Position numbers and translations under genes: made by a program. Below the pieces are notes generated by a model. It was not told the origin of the DNA, ran no database searches, and saw only the letters and a program-made list of their open reading frames with translations. Below are positions 1-9,172 of a stretch of DNA of 64,000 bases, in pieces; position 1 is the first letter of the stretch; every line of letters starts with the position of its first letter. This stretch comes from Klebsiella terrigena (GTDB lineage Bacteria; Pseudomonadota; Gammaproteobacteria; Enterobacterales; Enterobacteriaceae): the NCBI RefSeq assembly GCF_006539725.1, contig NZ_BJNO01000001.1:248001-312000 (forward strand), written 5' to 3'.

Positions 1-537
1 GACGGCAGCGAGCGTCTTCTCGATATGTGCATCCGGGTTTCTATCAGTGTAACTCAGCAGGATGTTGCCATCCGGCGCAATGACGTACGAGGTGCGATCG
101 GAGAGCGTTTTACCTTTCATCTCCATCAGCGTCTGGTACTGGGCGGCGACCTTAGCGCCCGGGTCCGCCGCGACGGCGAACTTATCCCGACACTCCAGCT
201 TAGAGAAGTCGCTGACCTGGTCGGTGTTCCCTGCGGTCACTCCAACCACGGTGGCGCCCATTTTAGTGAAGCTGTCGGTGGCTTCCGCGAAGTCATGAGC
301 TTCAATGGTGCAGCCGGCGCTAAAGGCCGCCGGGAAGAAATAGAGTACCACCGGCCCTTTTTGCAGCGCCTGCTGCAGGGAGAAGGTCATCGGCTTGCCG
401 GCGAGCGCGCCCTGCAGCTTAAAATCCGGGGCTTTCGCGCCCACGGGCAGCGCCGCGCTGGCGCTGAACGCGGTGGCGGAGAGGCCGAGGGCGGCGGTTA
501 CGGTCAGGGTACGGATGAGGTTTTTGATGCGTGTCAT
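1..537 (-). CDS. Exported peroxiredoxin (AhpC/TSA family), partial
   Basis: The minus-strand reading frame starts at ATG 537 and is still open at the window edge, giving 179 codons with the C-terminus missing. The first ~25 residues form a signal peptide ending in a run of Ala and Ser, so the protein should act in the periplasm. A thioredoxin-fold peroxiredoxin core follows, with the peroxidatic-cysteine motif AAFSAGCTIEAHDF (Ser where the family usually has Thr) and a downstream TSYVIAPDG strand. Peroxiredoxins of the Bcp/PrxQ type reduce hydroperoxides using thiol donors. It is transcribed in the same direction as digH, about 190 bp downstream of it, with a stem-loop between, so it may have its own promoter. 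The family assignment is firm; substrate and reductant are not visible. Confidence 0.88.
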   Translation of the reverse strand, partial: MTRIKNLIRTLTVTAALGLSATAFSASAALPVGAKAPDFKLQGALAGKPMTFSLQQALQKGPVVLYFFPAAFSAGCTIEAHDFAEATDSFTKMGATVVGVTAGNTDQVSDFSKLECRDKFAVAADPGAKVAAQYQTLMEMKGKTLSDRTSYVIAPDGNILLSYTDRNPDAHIEKTLAAV

Positions 538-694
538 TATCTGCTCCTGCGATTTGGGGGAGTGCCGGTTTGGCCAAACTCATTCATCTCAGCTATTCAG
601 TTCGCCGCAGCGGGGGAAAAAGTTGCGCGCAGGTGAAAAAAAAGTGCGCCCGGCTCATCGTGCGATGCACGGGACCGAGGAAGTGGAGAGGAAG

Positions 695-719
695 CGCCTG
701 CGAAACGGGTCCGCAGGCG
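695..719. other. Stem-loop downstream of digH
   Basis: CGCCTGCG (695-702) and CGCAGGCG (712-719) form a perfect 8-bp stem with a 9-nt loop, starting 8 bp beyond the digH stop codon. There is no U-tract on either side, so it is probably a 3'-end stabilising or Rho-assisted structure rather than a classical intrinsic terminator. Confidence 0.55.
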
Positions 720-726
720 GCAGAGA

Positions 727-2049
727 TTAATTTCCCCAGCGGCTCTGCAGATAGTTGACGGCCTGGCGGGTCTGGGGCTGGTTGAGATTGTTCTCGCGGA
801 ACAGAATGGTGCCCTGGATTTCGGGGATCGCATCGTTGAGGTCGAGCTGCTTTTTCAGCTCCGGCACGCCGCCGTTAACCATCCAGTCGGGTTCATTTTT
901 TGACGGCTCGCCGACTTTGTACAGCGCCACGCCGATATAGAGCCGCGTGTGGGTTGGCTTGACGACCTCCGCCCACCATTTCGCGAGTACGTCATAGCGG
1001 GCGGCGTCGCGCGCAAACGGCCAGTAGAGCTGAGGCACGATATAGTCGAGCAGCCCCTGCTGTACCCAGCGGCGGGTATCGGCGTAGGACTCATCGTAAG
1101 CCGCCGCGCCGCGGGTGTCTGAGCCGGCGGGATCGTGGGAGAGATTGCGCCACACGCCGGCCGGGCTGACGCCAAACTCCACGCTGGGGTTAATCTGCTT
1201 GATGGTGCGCGACACCTGCTCAATCAGCTGCTGGGTATTGTGCCGGCGCCAGTCTGCCTTGCTGGCAAAGCCCTGACCATACTGCTGGAACGTTTGATTA
1301 TCGTTAAGGGCCGACCCCGCCGTTTCGGTATAGAAATAGTCGTCAAACTGCACCCCGTCGACCGGATAGTGCTCGACGACTTCGGCGACGATACGGGTTA
1401 TCCAGTCGCGAGCCTCTGGAATACCCGGGTCGAGAACAAAGCGGTCGCTGGCGGTACGGATCCAGTCGCGGTGCAGGACAAAGACGCTGGCCGGGCTTTG
1501 CGACTGCGTGCGGTTGAGCTCGGCGACGGTTTTCGGGCGGGTGTTCACCGACACGCGGTAGGGGTTAAACCAGGCGTGAACCCGCATCCCGCGCTTGTGC
1601 GCCTCATCGAGCATAAACTGCAGCGGATCGTAGCCCGGGTCTTCGCCAATGGCGCCGGTCAGCATATCTGACCAGGGTAAAATCTTTGACGACCACAGCG
1701 CGGTGCCGTCGGGTTTGACCTGGAAGAAGACGGTGTTAATCCCGAGGCGCTGCAGATTATCGAGCTTGGCAATCAGCGCCACCTTCTGCTGGCTAATCCG
1801 GCTCTCCGGGCTGCTGGCAATGATCGATCCCACCGGCGGCCAGTCGAGGCGCGAGACCGTCGTCAGCCAGACGCCGCGTACCGGCTCGTGCGTTTTTGGC
1901 AGCGCCGTCTGTTTAACCGCCGGCGGCAGCGGCGTGACCAGCGAACGGGGCGGCTGGCTGCTGCAGCTGGCGAGGATAAAGGCGGTGGCCACCGCCGCGG
2001 CGGATGCGGCCAGGGTAGCGATAAAAAAGCGACGGGAGCGGATAATCAT
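727..2049 (-). CDS. digH: DigH-like glycosyl hydrolase lipoprotein (GH10-like, DUF187)
   Basis: The product is 440 aa from ATG 2049; a longer start at 2088 would add 13 residues ahead of the signal peptide and is less likely. The N-terminus is a lipoprotein signal (MIIRSRRFF, hydrophobic stretch, lipobox LASC), so the protein is anchored in the outer membrane. The body is a GH10-like TIM barrel with motifs VFFQVKPDG, VHAWFNPYRVS, VDGVQFDDYFY and FGVSPAGVWRN, recalled as nearly identical to E. coli YddW. YddW is now called DigH, a divisome-localised hydrolase acting on denuded peptidoglycan glycan strands. Length and motifs look complete, including the acidic residues in QFDDYFY. Function is transferred from E. 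coli. No strong ribosome site was seen at either start. Confidence 0.9.
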   Translation of the reverse strand: MIIRSRRFFIATLAASAAAVATAFILASCSSQPPRSLVTPLPPAVKQTALPKTHEPVRGVWLTTVSRLDWPPVGSIIASSPESRISQQKVALIAKLDNLQRLGINTVFFQVKPDGTALWSSKILPWSDMLTGAIGEDPGYDPLQFMLDEAHKRGMRVHAWFNPYRVSVNTRPKTVAELNRTQSQSPASVFVLHRDWIRTASDRFVLDPGIPEARDWITRIVAEVVEHYPVDGVQFDDYFYTETAGSALNDNQTFQQYGQGFASKADWRRHNTQQLIEQVSRTIKQINPSVEFGVSPAGVWRNLSHDPAGSDTRGAAAYDESYADTRRWVQQGLLDYIVPQLYWPFARDAARYDVLAKWWAEVVKPTHTRLYIGVALYKVGEPSKNEPDWMVNGGVPELKKQLDLNDAIPEIQGTILFRENNLNQPQTRQAVNYLQSRWGN

Positions 2050-2652
2050 AGACGTGGGCTTATTCTGTTGGTCGCGTAAAAGAAGCATTTTCGTATTATG
2101 CGTTGTTAAGTCAATCCTTTATGTGGGGAATTATCCGGGCCCGCCGTCGGCGTCGGCCTTTAGCTTTTTAGGTCTGCGTTAAATCGGCTGCGGTTTGGGC
2201 ACGCGTAATCTATTTTTTGCATTACGTAGGGCAACCGCGGGGCGAAACGATCGCTCTTGCTAGCTTGTTCACAATATTGCAACAAAATTTTTCACGCCCA
2301 TGATCGTTTTCGCACTTTTGCACCAGCCCGGTGCGCAACGCCTGCCAGGAACAACTATGTTTAGCACGCGGGTCGGAACGGATGCCGCAGTCCTCAATTC
2401 GCCACGTGATGGCAACCTATCTCCTGACTTGTCCTGAAATGCACGTTGGTCGGTGGCGGTGACCGCGGCTGTTACGCGTTGCTCTCATCTATTAGTAAGC
2501 GATCTGTCATGTCATTTCTTCCTGGCGGGGTTTTTGCTTCTTCCACCTTTAGCCGCTGCGGCTGGATAACGGCCTTCGGCAAACAAAACGGTAAGTGATA
2601 TTTTCCGCGTCATCTAATGGCGCCAGGTTATAAATCGCTGAGGAATATCTGA
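2050..2652. other. Intergenic region, divergent digH / LIV-type operon
   Basis: About 600 bp with no convincing gene. It must hold the promoters of digH (minus) and of the transporter operon (plus). An imperfect inverted repeat (TTGCACC near 2318, GGTGCGCAA just after) and a GC-rich AGCCGCTGCGGCT hairpin near 2550 are the only structures seen. No promoter could be assigned with confidence. Confidence 0.4.
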
Positions 2653-3768
2653 ATGTCTCTGAAACTTAAAAAGTTGACTCTTCATTTTGCGATTGCAGGT
2701 TGTATGAGCGTGGCATTTTGCGCACAGGCGGATGTGAAGATTGGCGTTGCCGGGCCGTTCACCGGACCCAATGCTTCCTATGGCGCCCAGTACTGGAAAG
2801 GGGCGTCGCAGGCGGTAGCAGACATTAACGCGGCGGGAGGAATTAAGGGCGAAAAAATTGTGCTGGTGCAGGGGGATGATGCCTGTGAACCGAAGCAGGC
2901 CGTAGCGGTAGCCAACCGTCTGGTTGATGAGTCGGGGGTTTCCGCGGTTGTCGGACACTTCTGCTCATCATCGACGATGCCGGCATCCGAAGTGTACGAC
3001 GAGGCGGGGATCCTGACGATTACGCCGGGGTCAACAAACCCGCTGATCACCGAGCGCGGGATGAAGGATATGTTCCGCATGTGCGGCCGTGACGATCAGC
3101 AGGGGGCGATTGCGGCGAACTATATGCTTGACGTGCTGAAGGCGAAGAAAATAGCCGTCATTCATGACAAGGATACCTACGGTCAGGGGCTGGCCGACGC
3201 CACCCGCGCGGCGCTGGCAAAACGCGGCACCAAAGAGGTGCTGTACGAAGGGCTGTCGCGGGGTGAGAAGGACTTCAACGCCCTGGTCACCAAAATTGGC
3301 GCGCTGAAGCCTGACGTGGTCTATTTCGGCGGCTGTCATCCGGAAGCCGGCCCGCTGGTGCGGCAGATGCGGGAGCAGGGGCTGCAGGCGAAATTCTTCT
3401 CCGGCGACTGTGTCGTAACCGAGGAGCTGGTGACCACCGCCGGCGGCCCGCAGTTTACCAACGGCGTGCTGATGACGTTTGGTAAGGATCCGCGCACCAT
3501 TCCTGAGGGCAAAACGGTGATTGAGAAGTTCCGCGCCAGCGGCTTCGAACCAGAAGGCTATACCCTTTACGCCTATGCCTCGATCCAGGCTATCGCTGCG
3601 GCCTATAACGCGGTGGGCGCCGACAACACTAAGGCCAGCGAGTGGCTGAAAAGTCATAGCGTCGATACGGTGATGGGCAAAAAGGCCTGGGACGGTAAAG
3701 GCGATCTGAAGGTGTCGGATTATGTGGTCTACGCATGGGATGACAAGGGCAAGTATCATCAGCTTTAG
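2653..3768 (+). CDS. Branched-chain amino acid-type ABC substrate-binding protein (LivJ/LivK family)
   Basis: This 371-aa periplasmic binding protein has a signal peptide cleaved after AQA (residue ~26). The mature protein begins DVKIGVAGPFTGPNA, typical of type-I periplasmic binding folds. The DDACEPKQAVAVANR and VVGHFCSSS segments carry the disulfide cysteine pair of LivJ/LivK, and the Ser-Ser-Thr segment forms part of the ligand site for the amino-acid carboxylate. It is the first gene of a five-gene importer whose other parts follow in the LIV order. Sequence divergence from LivJ/LivK suggests a second LIV-type system with its own ligand rather than the housekeeping copy. The ligand is inferred to be a hydrophobic or aromatic amino acid or short amide. 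Confidence 0.93.
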   Translation: MSLKLKKLTLHFAIAGCMSVAFCAQADVKIGVAGPFTGPNASYGAQYWKGASQAVADINAAGGIKGEKIVLVQGDDACEPKQAVAVANRLVDESGVSAVVGHFCSSSTMPASEVYDEAGILTITPGSTNPLITERGMKDMFRMCGRDDQQGAIAANYMLDVLKAKKIAVIHDKDTYGQGLADATRAALAKRGTKEVLYEGLSRGEKDFNALVTKIGALKPDVVYFGGCHPEAGPLVRQMREQGLQAKFFSGDCVVTEELVTTAGGPQFTNGVLMTFGKDPRTIPEGKTVIEKFRASGFEPEGYTLYAYASIQAIAAAYNAVGADNTKASEWLKSHSVDTVMGKKAWDGKGDLKVSDYVVYAWDDKGKYHQL

Positions 3769-3817
3769 CCGTTTGCTGAACTCTTTGTCCCTGTAAAAAG
3801 GGCGTCGTACTACTGAA

Positions 3818-3851
3818 GGCAGCGCACGGCGGGAGCCTGCCGGTCGCTGCC
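3818..3851 (+). other. Intercistronic stem-loop between binding protein and permeases
   Basis: GGCAGCG (3818-3824) pairs perfectly with CGCTGCC (3845-3851), and the interior GGCGGG/CCTGCC can extend the stem. It lies in the 106-bp gap between the binding-protein gene and the first permease, the usual place for hairpins that protect the abundant binding-protein mRNA. It could also attenuate readthrough. There is no U-tract. Confidence 0.6.
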
Positions 3852-3874
3852 TGCTTACTGGCAGGATGGTTTCT

Positions 3875-4789
3875 ATGGAAGCGTTTTTTCTGCAACAACT
3901 GATTAATGGGCTGACGCTGGGAGCCGTTTACGGATTAATTGCCATCGGCTACACCATGGTTTACGGCATTATCGGAATGATTAACTTCGCGCACGGCGAA
4001 GTCTATATGGTTTCCGCCTACCTTTGCGCCATCGGCCTGGCGCTGCTCTCGTGGTTCGGCATTCACTCCTTTCCGCTGCTGATCTTCGGCACCCTGGTGT
4101 TCACCATCGTGGTGACCGGCGTCTACGGCTGGACGATCGAGCGTATCGCCTATCGGCCGCTGCGCAACTCCACCCGCCTGGCGCCGCTCATCTCGGCAAT
4201 CGGCATGTCGCTTATCCTGCAGAACTATGTGCAAATCAGCCAGGGGCCGAACCAGCAGGGGATCCCGACCCTGCTGACGGGGGTGCTGCGCTTCGAGGTT
4301 GGCGACGGCGTGGTGCAAATTACGTGGACTAAAATATTTATTCTCGTTGCCGCGCTGGCGGGGATGCTTATCCTCTCTTGGGTCATTAACCATACCCGGC
4401 TGGGGCGCGTCTGCCGCGCGACGCAGCAGGATCGGCGCATGGCCGCGATCCTCGGCATTAACACCGACCGGGTTATCTCGCTGGTCTTTATGATCGGCGC
4501 TGCGATGGCCGGGCTGGCCGGCGTGCTGGTGACGATGAATTACGGCACCTTCGATTTTTATATCGGCTTCATCATCGGCATTAAGGCCTTTACCGCCGCG
4601 GTGCTGGGCGGGATTGGCTCCCTGCCGGGCGCGATGCTCGGCGGCCTGCTGCTGGGGGTGGCTGAGGCCCAGTTTGCCGGGATGGTGAACTCTGATTACA
4701 AAGACGTGTTTTCCTTCGCTCTGCTGGTGGCAATTTTGATTTTTCGCCCTCAGGGGCTGCTGGGTCGTCCGATGGTCGCAAAGGTTTAA
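3875..4789 (+). CDS. LIV-type ABC permease (LivH family)
   Basis: The product is 304 aa from ATG 3875. An in-frame ATG at 3866 overlaps the AGGA ribosome site that serves 3875, so 3875 is preferred. It is an integral inner-membrane protein with about eight hydrophobic segments. The N-terminal stretch NGLTLGAVYGLIAIGYTMVY followed by GMINFAHGE is the LivH signature, and the C-terminal GFIIGIKAFTAAVLGGIGSLPGA is the cytoplasmic coupling loop that contacts the ATPases. It should form the translocation pore with the LivM-like subunit encoded 10 bp downstream. The family call is firm; the transported ligand is not visible. Confidence 0.94.
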   Translation: MEAFFLQQLINGLTLGAVYGLIAIGYTMVYGIIGMINFAHGEVYMVSAYLCAIGLALLSWFGIHSFPLLIFGTLVFTIVVTGVYGWTIERIAYRPLRNSTRLAPLISAIGMSLILQNYVQISQGPNQQGIPTLLTGVLRFEVGDGVVQITWTKIFILVAALAGMLILSWVINHTRLGRVCRATQQDRRMAAILGINTDRVISLVFMIGAAMAGLAGVLVTMNYGTFDFYIGFIIGIKAFTAAVLGGIGSLPGAMLGGLLLGVAEAQFAGMVNSDYKDVFSFALLVAILIFRPQGLLGRPMVAKV

Positions 4790-4799
4790 GGGGTAAAAC

Positions 4800-6086
4800 A
4801 TGGGTGAAGTATCGCGCAGGCAAGGGCTGGATATTAAAAAAAGCCTGATTGATAGCGTGCTGGCGGGGCTGTGTGCGCTGATAGTGTTTGGACCGATCGT
4901 CGGCATTGTGCTGAAAGGCTACAGTTTTGAACTCTCCACCCGTCGGGTGGCGGTCATCGTCGCGGTGGTGATGGTGGGGAGGCTGCTGCTGAGCCTGCTG
5001 CTGCAAAGCCGCGGTGGACGCAAATTTATCGCCCGTTTTGAAGGGGCCGATGACGGCGTGTACGTTCGTCCGGTCGGCTATCGCTCGCGGCTGCGCTGGA
5101 TGATGCCGCTGATGCTGCTGGCGGCGCTCATCTTTCCGGCTATCGCCACCAAGTATCTGCTGACGGTGGCCATTCTCGGGCTGATTTACGTGCTGCTTGG
5201 GCTCGGGCTGAATATCGTGGTGGGGCTCGCCGGGCTGCTTGATTTGGGCTACGTAGCGTTCTATGCGATTGGCGCCTATGGCCTGGCGCTGGGCTACCAG
5301 TATCTGGGGCTCGGGTTCTGGGCGATGCTGCCGCTGGGGGCCATCATGGCGGCGCTGGCGGGGGCGCTGCTCGGTTTTCCGGTACTGCGCATGCATGGGG
5401 ACTATCTGGCGATCGTCACCCTCGGGTTCGGCGAAATTATTCGCCTGGTGCTGAACAACTGGGTCAGCTTTACCGGCGGGCCGAACGGCATTTCCGTGCC
5501 GGCGCCGACGCTGTTTGGGCTGGAGTTCGGGCGCAGGGCGAAGGACGGCGGGGTGCCAATCCACGAGTTTCTTCACGTTAGCTACAACCCCAACCTCAAG
5601 TTTATCTTTATCTATGGCGTGCTGTGCCTGGTGGTGGTGCTGGTGCTGTTTATCAAACATCGCCTAACGCGGATGCCTATCGGCCGCGCGTGGGAAGCGC
5701 TGCGCGAGGACGAAATTGCCTGCCGCGCGATGGGGCTCAACCACGTGCTGGTGAAGCTTTCGGCCTTTATGCTCGGCGCGTCGACCGCCGGTATTGCCGG
5801 GGTCTTTTTCGCCACCTACCAGGGCTTTGTTAACCCGACGTCGTTCACCTTTTTTGAGTCCGCGCTGATTCTGGCCATCGTGGTTCTGGGCGGCATGGGT
5901 TCAACGCTGGGGGTGGTGCTGGCGGCCTTTGTGCTGACCGTTGCGCCCGAGCTGCTGCGCGGCTTCGATGAGTATCGGGTCCTGCTGTTTGGCGTGCTGA
6001 TGGTACTGATGATGATCTGGCGGCCGCGCGGGCTGGTGCGAACCAGCCGCACGGGGGTTTCCGTGCGCAAGGGAGTGGCACCATGA
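4800..6086 (+). CDS. LIV-type ABC permease (LivM family)
   Basis: A 428-aa inner-membrane permease, the length usual for LivM. It has an extended N-terminus with two hydrophobic segments (residues ~15-35 and ~45-65) and then the conserved core [27 protein letters not shown]. The coupling region contains [20 protein letters not shown], and the C-terminus repeats [18 protein letters not shown]. An AGGGG ribosome site precedes ATG 4800. Its stop overlaps the next start (ATGA at 6083-6086), indicating translational coupling with the ATPase gene. It pairs with the LivH-like subunit as the heterodimeric channel. Confidence 0.94.
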   Translation: MGEVSRRQGLDIKKSLIDSVLAGLCALIVFGPIVGIVLKGYSFELSTRRVAVIVAVVMVGRLLLSLLLQSRGGRKFIARFEGADDGVYVRPVGYRSRLRWMMPLMLLAALIFPAIATKYLLTVAILGLIYVLLGLGLNIVVGLAGLLDLGYVAFYAIGAYGLALGYQYLGLGFWAMLPLGAIMAALAGALLGFPVLRMHGDYLAIVTLGFGEIIRLVLNNWVSFTGGPNGISVPAPTLFGLEFGRRAKDGGVPIHEFLHVSYNPNLKFIFIYGVLCLVVVLVLFIKHRLTRMPIGRAWEALREDEIACRAMGLNHVLVKLSAFMLGASTAGIAGVFFATYQGFVNPTSFTFFESALILAIVVLGGMGSTLGVVLAAFVLTVAPELLRGFDEYRVLLFGVLMVLMMIWRPRGLVRTSRTGVSVRKGVAP

Positions 6087-6958
6087 GCGACAGCATTCTG
6101 CGGGTAGAGCATCTGATGATGCATTTTGGCGGTATCAAGGCGCTTAACGATGTCAACCTTGACGTGGAAAGGGGATCGATAACCGCGCTGATCGGCCCGA
6201 ACGGTGCGGGGAAAACCACGGTATTCAACTGCCTGACCGGGTTTTATCGCGCCACCGGCGGGGCGATTGTGCTCAATGCCCACGCCGCGATGACCGACGT
6301 TATTCAGGTCCTCGGGCAAAAGATACGTCCCGATGATTTTCTGCACCCGGCGCGTCTGGGGTCGAGGATCTACTACAAAATGTTCGGCGGCACGCATCTG
6401 GTGAACCGGGCCGGACTGGCGCGGACCTTCCAGAATATCCGCCTATTTCGCGAGATGTCGGTTATCGAAAACCTGCTGGTGGCCCAGCATATGCAGGTAA
6501 ACCGCAACCTGGTGGCCGGCATCCTCAACACCCGCGGCTATCGTAAGGCCGAAAATCAGGCCCTCGACCGCGCCTTCTACTGGCTGGAGGTGGTGGATCT
6601 GGTGGACTGCGCCAACCGGCTGGCCGGCACGCTCTCCTACGGCCAGCAGCGGCGGCTGGAGATCGCCCGCGCCATGTGCACCGGCCCGGAGATGATCTGC
6701 CTCGACGAGCCCGCCGCGGGGCTGAACCCTGCGGAGACGCACGCCCTGAGCCGAATTATCCGCTTCCTGCGCCAGCATCACGGCATCACCGTGTTGCTGA
6801 TCGAGCATGATATGGGGATGGTGATGGAGATCTCCGATCATATTATTGTTCTCGACCGCGGGGACGTGATTGCCCGCGGTGCCCCGCAGGAGATCCAGTC
6901 GAATATCAGCGTTATCGCCGCTTATCTGGGCGCGGATGAAGAGGAGATTGCGGTATGA
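6083..6958 (+). CDS. LIV-type ABC ATPase (LivG family) with internal insertion
   Basis: A 291-aa ABC ATPase: Walker [10 protein letters not shown] (residues 38-46), signature LSYGQQRR (from residue 184), Walker B MICLDEP (204-210), and the H-loop in [10 protein letters not shown]. It energises the importer together with the LivF-like subunit. E. coli LivG is about 255 aa; the extra ~36 residues lie between Walker A and the Q-loop region (residues ~63-108, containing [19 protein letters not shown]). All catalytic motifs are intact, so the insertion is a surface elaboration and not damage. Start and stop overlap both neighbours by 4 bp (ATGA), consistent with a tightly coupled operon. Confidence 0.94.
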   Translation: MSDSILRVEHLMMHFGGIKALNDVNLDVERGSITALIGPNGAGKTTVFNCLTGFYRATGGAIVLNAHAAMTDVIQVLGQKIRPDDFLHPARLGSRIYYKMFGGTHLVNRAGLARTFQNIRLFREMSVIENLLVAQHMQVNRNLVAGILNTRGYRKAENQALDRAFYWLEVVDLVDCANRLAGTLSYGQQRRLEIARAMCTGPEMICLDEPAAGLNPAETHALSRIIRFLRQHHGITVLLIEHDMGMVMEISDHIIVLDRGDVIARGAPQEIQSNISVIAAYLGADEEEIAV

Positions 6959-7671
6959 GTCAGCCGATGCTTGAGTTTCGCCAGGTGGACGTCTTTTACG
7001 GTCAGATTCAGGCGCTGAACCAGGTCTCGCTGACGGTCAATGAAGGAGAGACGGTGGCGCTGATCGGCGCCAACGGCGCCGGTAAATCCACGCTGCTGAT
7101 GTCCATTTTTGGTCAGCCGCGCATTGCCGAGGGGCAGATCCTCTATCGCGGGGAGGATATCAGCCGCAAATCCACCCATTTTATCGCCGGCAACGGCATC
7201 GCGCAGGCGCCGGAGGGGCGGCGGATTTTTGCGGATATGACGGTAGAAGAGAACCTGCTGATGGGGACCATCCCGATTGGCAGCCGCTATCAGGAAGAGG
7301 ATAAGCGCCGCATGTATCAGCTGTTTCCCCGCCTTGAAGAGCGGCGGACGCAGCGGGCGATGACGCTTTCCGGCGGCGAGCAGCAGATGCTGGCGATTGC
7401 CCGGGCGCTGATGAGCCGGCCGAAGCTGCTGCTGCTCGACGAGCCGAGCCTCGGCCTCGCGCCGCTGGTGGTGAAGCAAATCTTTCAGATCCTGCGCGAG
7501 CTGACGGCGCAGGGAATGACGCTCTTTCTGGTGGAGCAAAACGCCCACCACGCGCTGAAGCTCTCTGACCGGGCGTACGTGATGGTCAACGGCCAGATCC
7601 GCCTTAGCGGTACCGGGAGGGAGCTGCTCGACAATCCGGAGGTCAGGAACGCCTATCTGGGGATGGTTTGA
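6955..7671 (+). CDS. LIV-type ABC ATPase (LivF family)
   Basis: A 238-aa ABC ATPase, the standard LivF length. Walker A is GANGAGKST (residues 38-46), the family-typical APEGRRIF segment follows, then the signature LSGGEQQ, Walker B LLLLDEPSLGLAP and the switch histidine region (VEQNAHHALKLSD). It is the second nucleotide-binding subunit of the importer; its start overlaps the livG-like stop by 4 bp. It ends the operon proper; the citrate synthase paralogue begins 173 bp later on the same strand and could be cotranscribed. Confidence 0.94.
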   Translation: MSQPMLEFRQVDVFYGQIQALNQVSLTVNEGETVALIGANGAGKSTLLMSIFGQPRIAEGQILYRGEDISRKSTHFIAGNGIAQAPEGRRIFADMTVEENLLMGTIPIGSRYQEEDKRRMYQLFPRLEERRTQRAMTLSGGEQQMLAIARALMSRPKLLLLDEPSLGLAPLVVKQIFQILRELTAQGMTLFLVEQNAHHALKLSDRAYVMVNGQIRLSGTGRELLDNPEVRNAYLGMV

Positions 7672-7844
7672 TCGGTGACGCTGTCACGTATCCGCGGCGC
7701 TTATTGATTGATGGCGGCAATAATTACCCCTTTTAGCTATTCATATCAAAGAATAGCGGCCGCGCTGCGGCTATGTTGAAGATTGTGCCTGGAGAATCGA
7801 TTCAGGTTGATGACTCGTTTGTTGTACAGGGGGAACTTTACAGG

Positions 7845-9128
7845 ATGGCCACTAAACCGCTAACGCTTTCTTTCGCTGGGCAACAGCCTATTCCCCTGGA
7901 GACGGTCTCCGGGACGCTGGGCCGCGTGGGGATTGACATCCGCGCGCTCAATCAGTCGGAGCTCTGCAGCTTCGACCCGGGTTTTACCAATACCGCCGGC
8001 TGCCGGTCGGCGATCTCCTATATTGATACTGATAACAGCACGCTGCTGCACCGCGGCTACCCGGTAGATCAGCTGGCGCGGCAGTGCGAGTTCCTCGAGG
8101 TGGCGTATATCATGCTGCGGGGCGAAGCGCCGGATGAAGCCAGCTATCAGGCTTTCCGCAATACGATCACCCGCCACACGCTGGTGCATGAGCAGATGTC
8201 GCGGATGTGCAGCGGTTTTCGTCGCGACTCCCATCCGATGGCCCTGATGTGCGCGATGGTCGGGGCGCTGGCGGCGTTTTACCATGACGTGCTGGACGTA
8301 GAAAACCCTGAACACCGCGCCCTGGCGGCCACGCGCCTGCTGTCAAAAATGCCGACGCTGGCGGCCATGAGCTATAAGTACGCTATCGAGCAGCCCGCGC
8401 CCTATCCGCGCAACGATCTCTCCTATGCGGGGAACTTCCTGCATATGCTGTTTGCGGTTCCGGCGGAGAAGTATGTGGTGAATCCGATTATTGAGGAGGC
8501 GATGAACCAGATTCTGGTGCTGCATGCCGATCACGGTCAGTGCGCGTCCACCACTACGGTGCGGGCCGCCGGCTCCTCCGGGGCGAACCTGTTTGCCTGC
8601 GTGGCGGCGGGCCTGGCCTCCCTGTGGGGACCGATGCACGGCGGGGCCAACGAAGCCAGCATGCGGATGCTCGAAGAGATTGAAACCGTGGATCAGGTGC
8701 CGGTGTTCCTGAGTAAGGCGAAGCGCGACCCGCAGGCCTTCCGTCGCCTCGGCTTCGGTAACTCGCGCTACCGTCACCTGGACCCGCGCGCCGCGATCCT
8801 GCGCGATACCTGTCACCGGGTGCTTGCCGAGCTGGGAATGTCGGATCGGCTGCTGCAGGTGGCGATGGCCCTTGAAGAGGTGGCGCTGACCGACCCCTAT
8901 TTTGTGGAGAACGGCCTGTCGCCCAGCGTCGATTTCTATACGGCGGTGATCCTGAAGGCGATGAAGCTACCTTCATCAATGTTTGTGGTGGTGACCGCCG
9001 TTGGCCGCACGCTGGGCTGGGTGGCCCACTGGAATGAGATGCACGAAGCGCCGCTGAATATCTATCGCCCGCGGCAAATCTACACCGGCGAAGCCCCGCG
9101 AGATTACGTCTCCCGCCGCGAGGCATAA
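7845..9128 (+). CDS. Citrate synthase paralogue with a substituted catalytic histidine
   Basis: The product is 427 aa from ATG 7845, the same length as E. coli GltA. AGGGGGAA nine bases upstream supports this start over an in-frame ATG at 7773. It aligns along its whole length with type-II citrate synthase: LLHRGYPVDQLA, HEQMSRMCSGFRRDSHPM, YPRNDLSYAGNFL, HADHGQCASTTTVRAAGSSGAN, WGPMHGGANEA, VDFYTAVILKAM, RPRQIYTG. The histidine of HGGANEA (H265) and aspartate of VDFY (D363) are present. However, the family motif GFGHRVYKNYDPRA reads GFGNSRYRHLDPRA, so the oxaloacetate-binding catalytic histidine (H305 in E. coli numbering) is Asn306. It is either a weak citrate synthase or an enzyme for another acyl-CoA condensation. 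It follows the LIV-type importer operon. Confidence 0.9.
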   Translation: MATKPLTLSFAGQQPIPLETVSGTLGRVGIDIRALNQSELCSFDPGFTNTAGCRSAISYIDTDNSTLLHRGYPVDQLARQCEFLEVAYIMLRGEAPDEASYQAFRNTITRHTLVHEQMSRMCSGFRRDSHPMALMCAMVGALAAFYHDVLDVENPEHRALAATRLLSKMPTLAAMSYKYAIEQPAPYPRNDLSYAGNFLHMLFAVPAEKYVVNPIIEEAMNQILVLHADHGQCASTTTVRAAGSSGANLFACVAAGLASLWGPMHGGANEASMRMLEEIETVDQVPVFLSKAKRDPQAFRRLGFGNSRYRHLDPRAAILRDTCHRVLAELGMSDRLLQVAMALEEVALTDPYFVENGLSPSVDFYTAVILKAMKLPSSMFVVVTAVGRTLGWVAHWNEMHEAPLNIYRPRQIYTGEAPRDYVSRREA

Positions 9129-9133
9129 TCCCA

Positions 9134-9157
9134 CGCCGCCTCCTGAGCGGGGCGGCG
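9134..9157. other. Stem-loop between convergent genes
   Basis: CGCCGCC (9134-9140) and GGCGGCG (9151-9157) form a 7-bp GC stem directly after the citrate synthase stop and before the convergent pyrophosphatase fragment. It is a possible bidirectional 3'-end structure; neither side has a U-run. Confidence 0.5.
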
Positions 9158-9172
9158 CATTACGCACTGCAA

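Noticed and set aside
25-636. Plus-strand 203-codon open frame at the left edge
   Set aside because: It is the antisense shadow of the peroxiredoxin gene, whose minus-strand translation shows clear family motifs.
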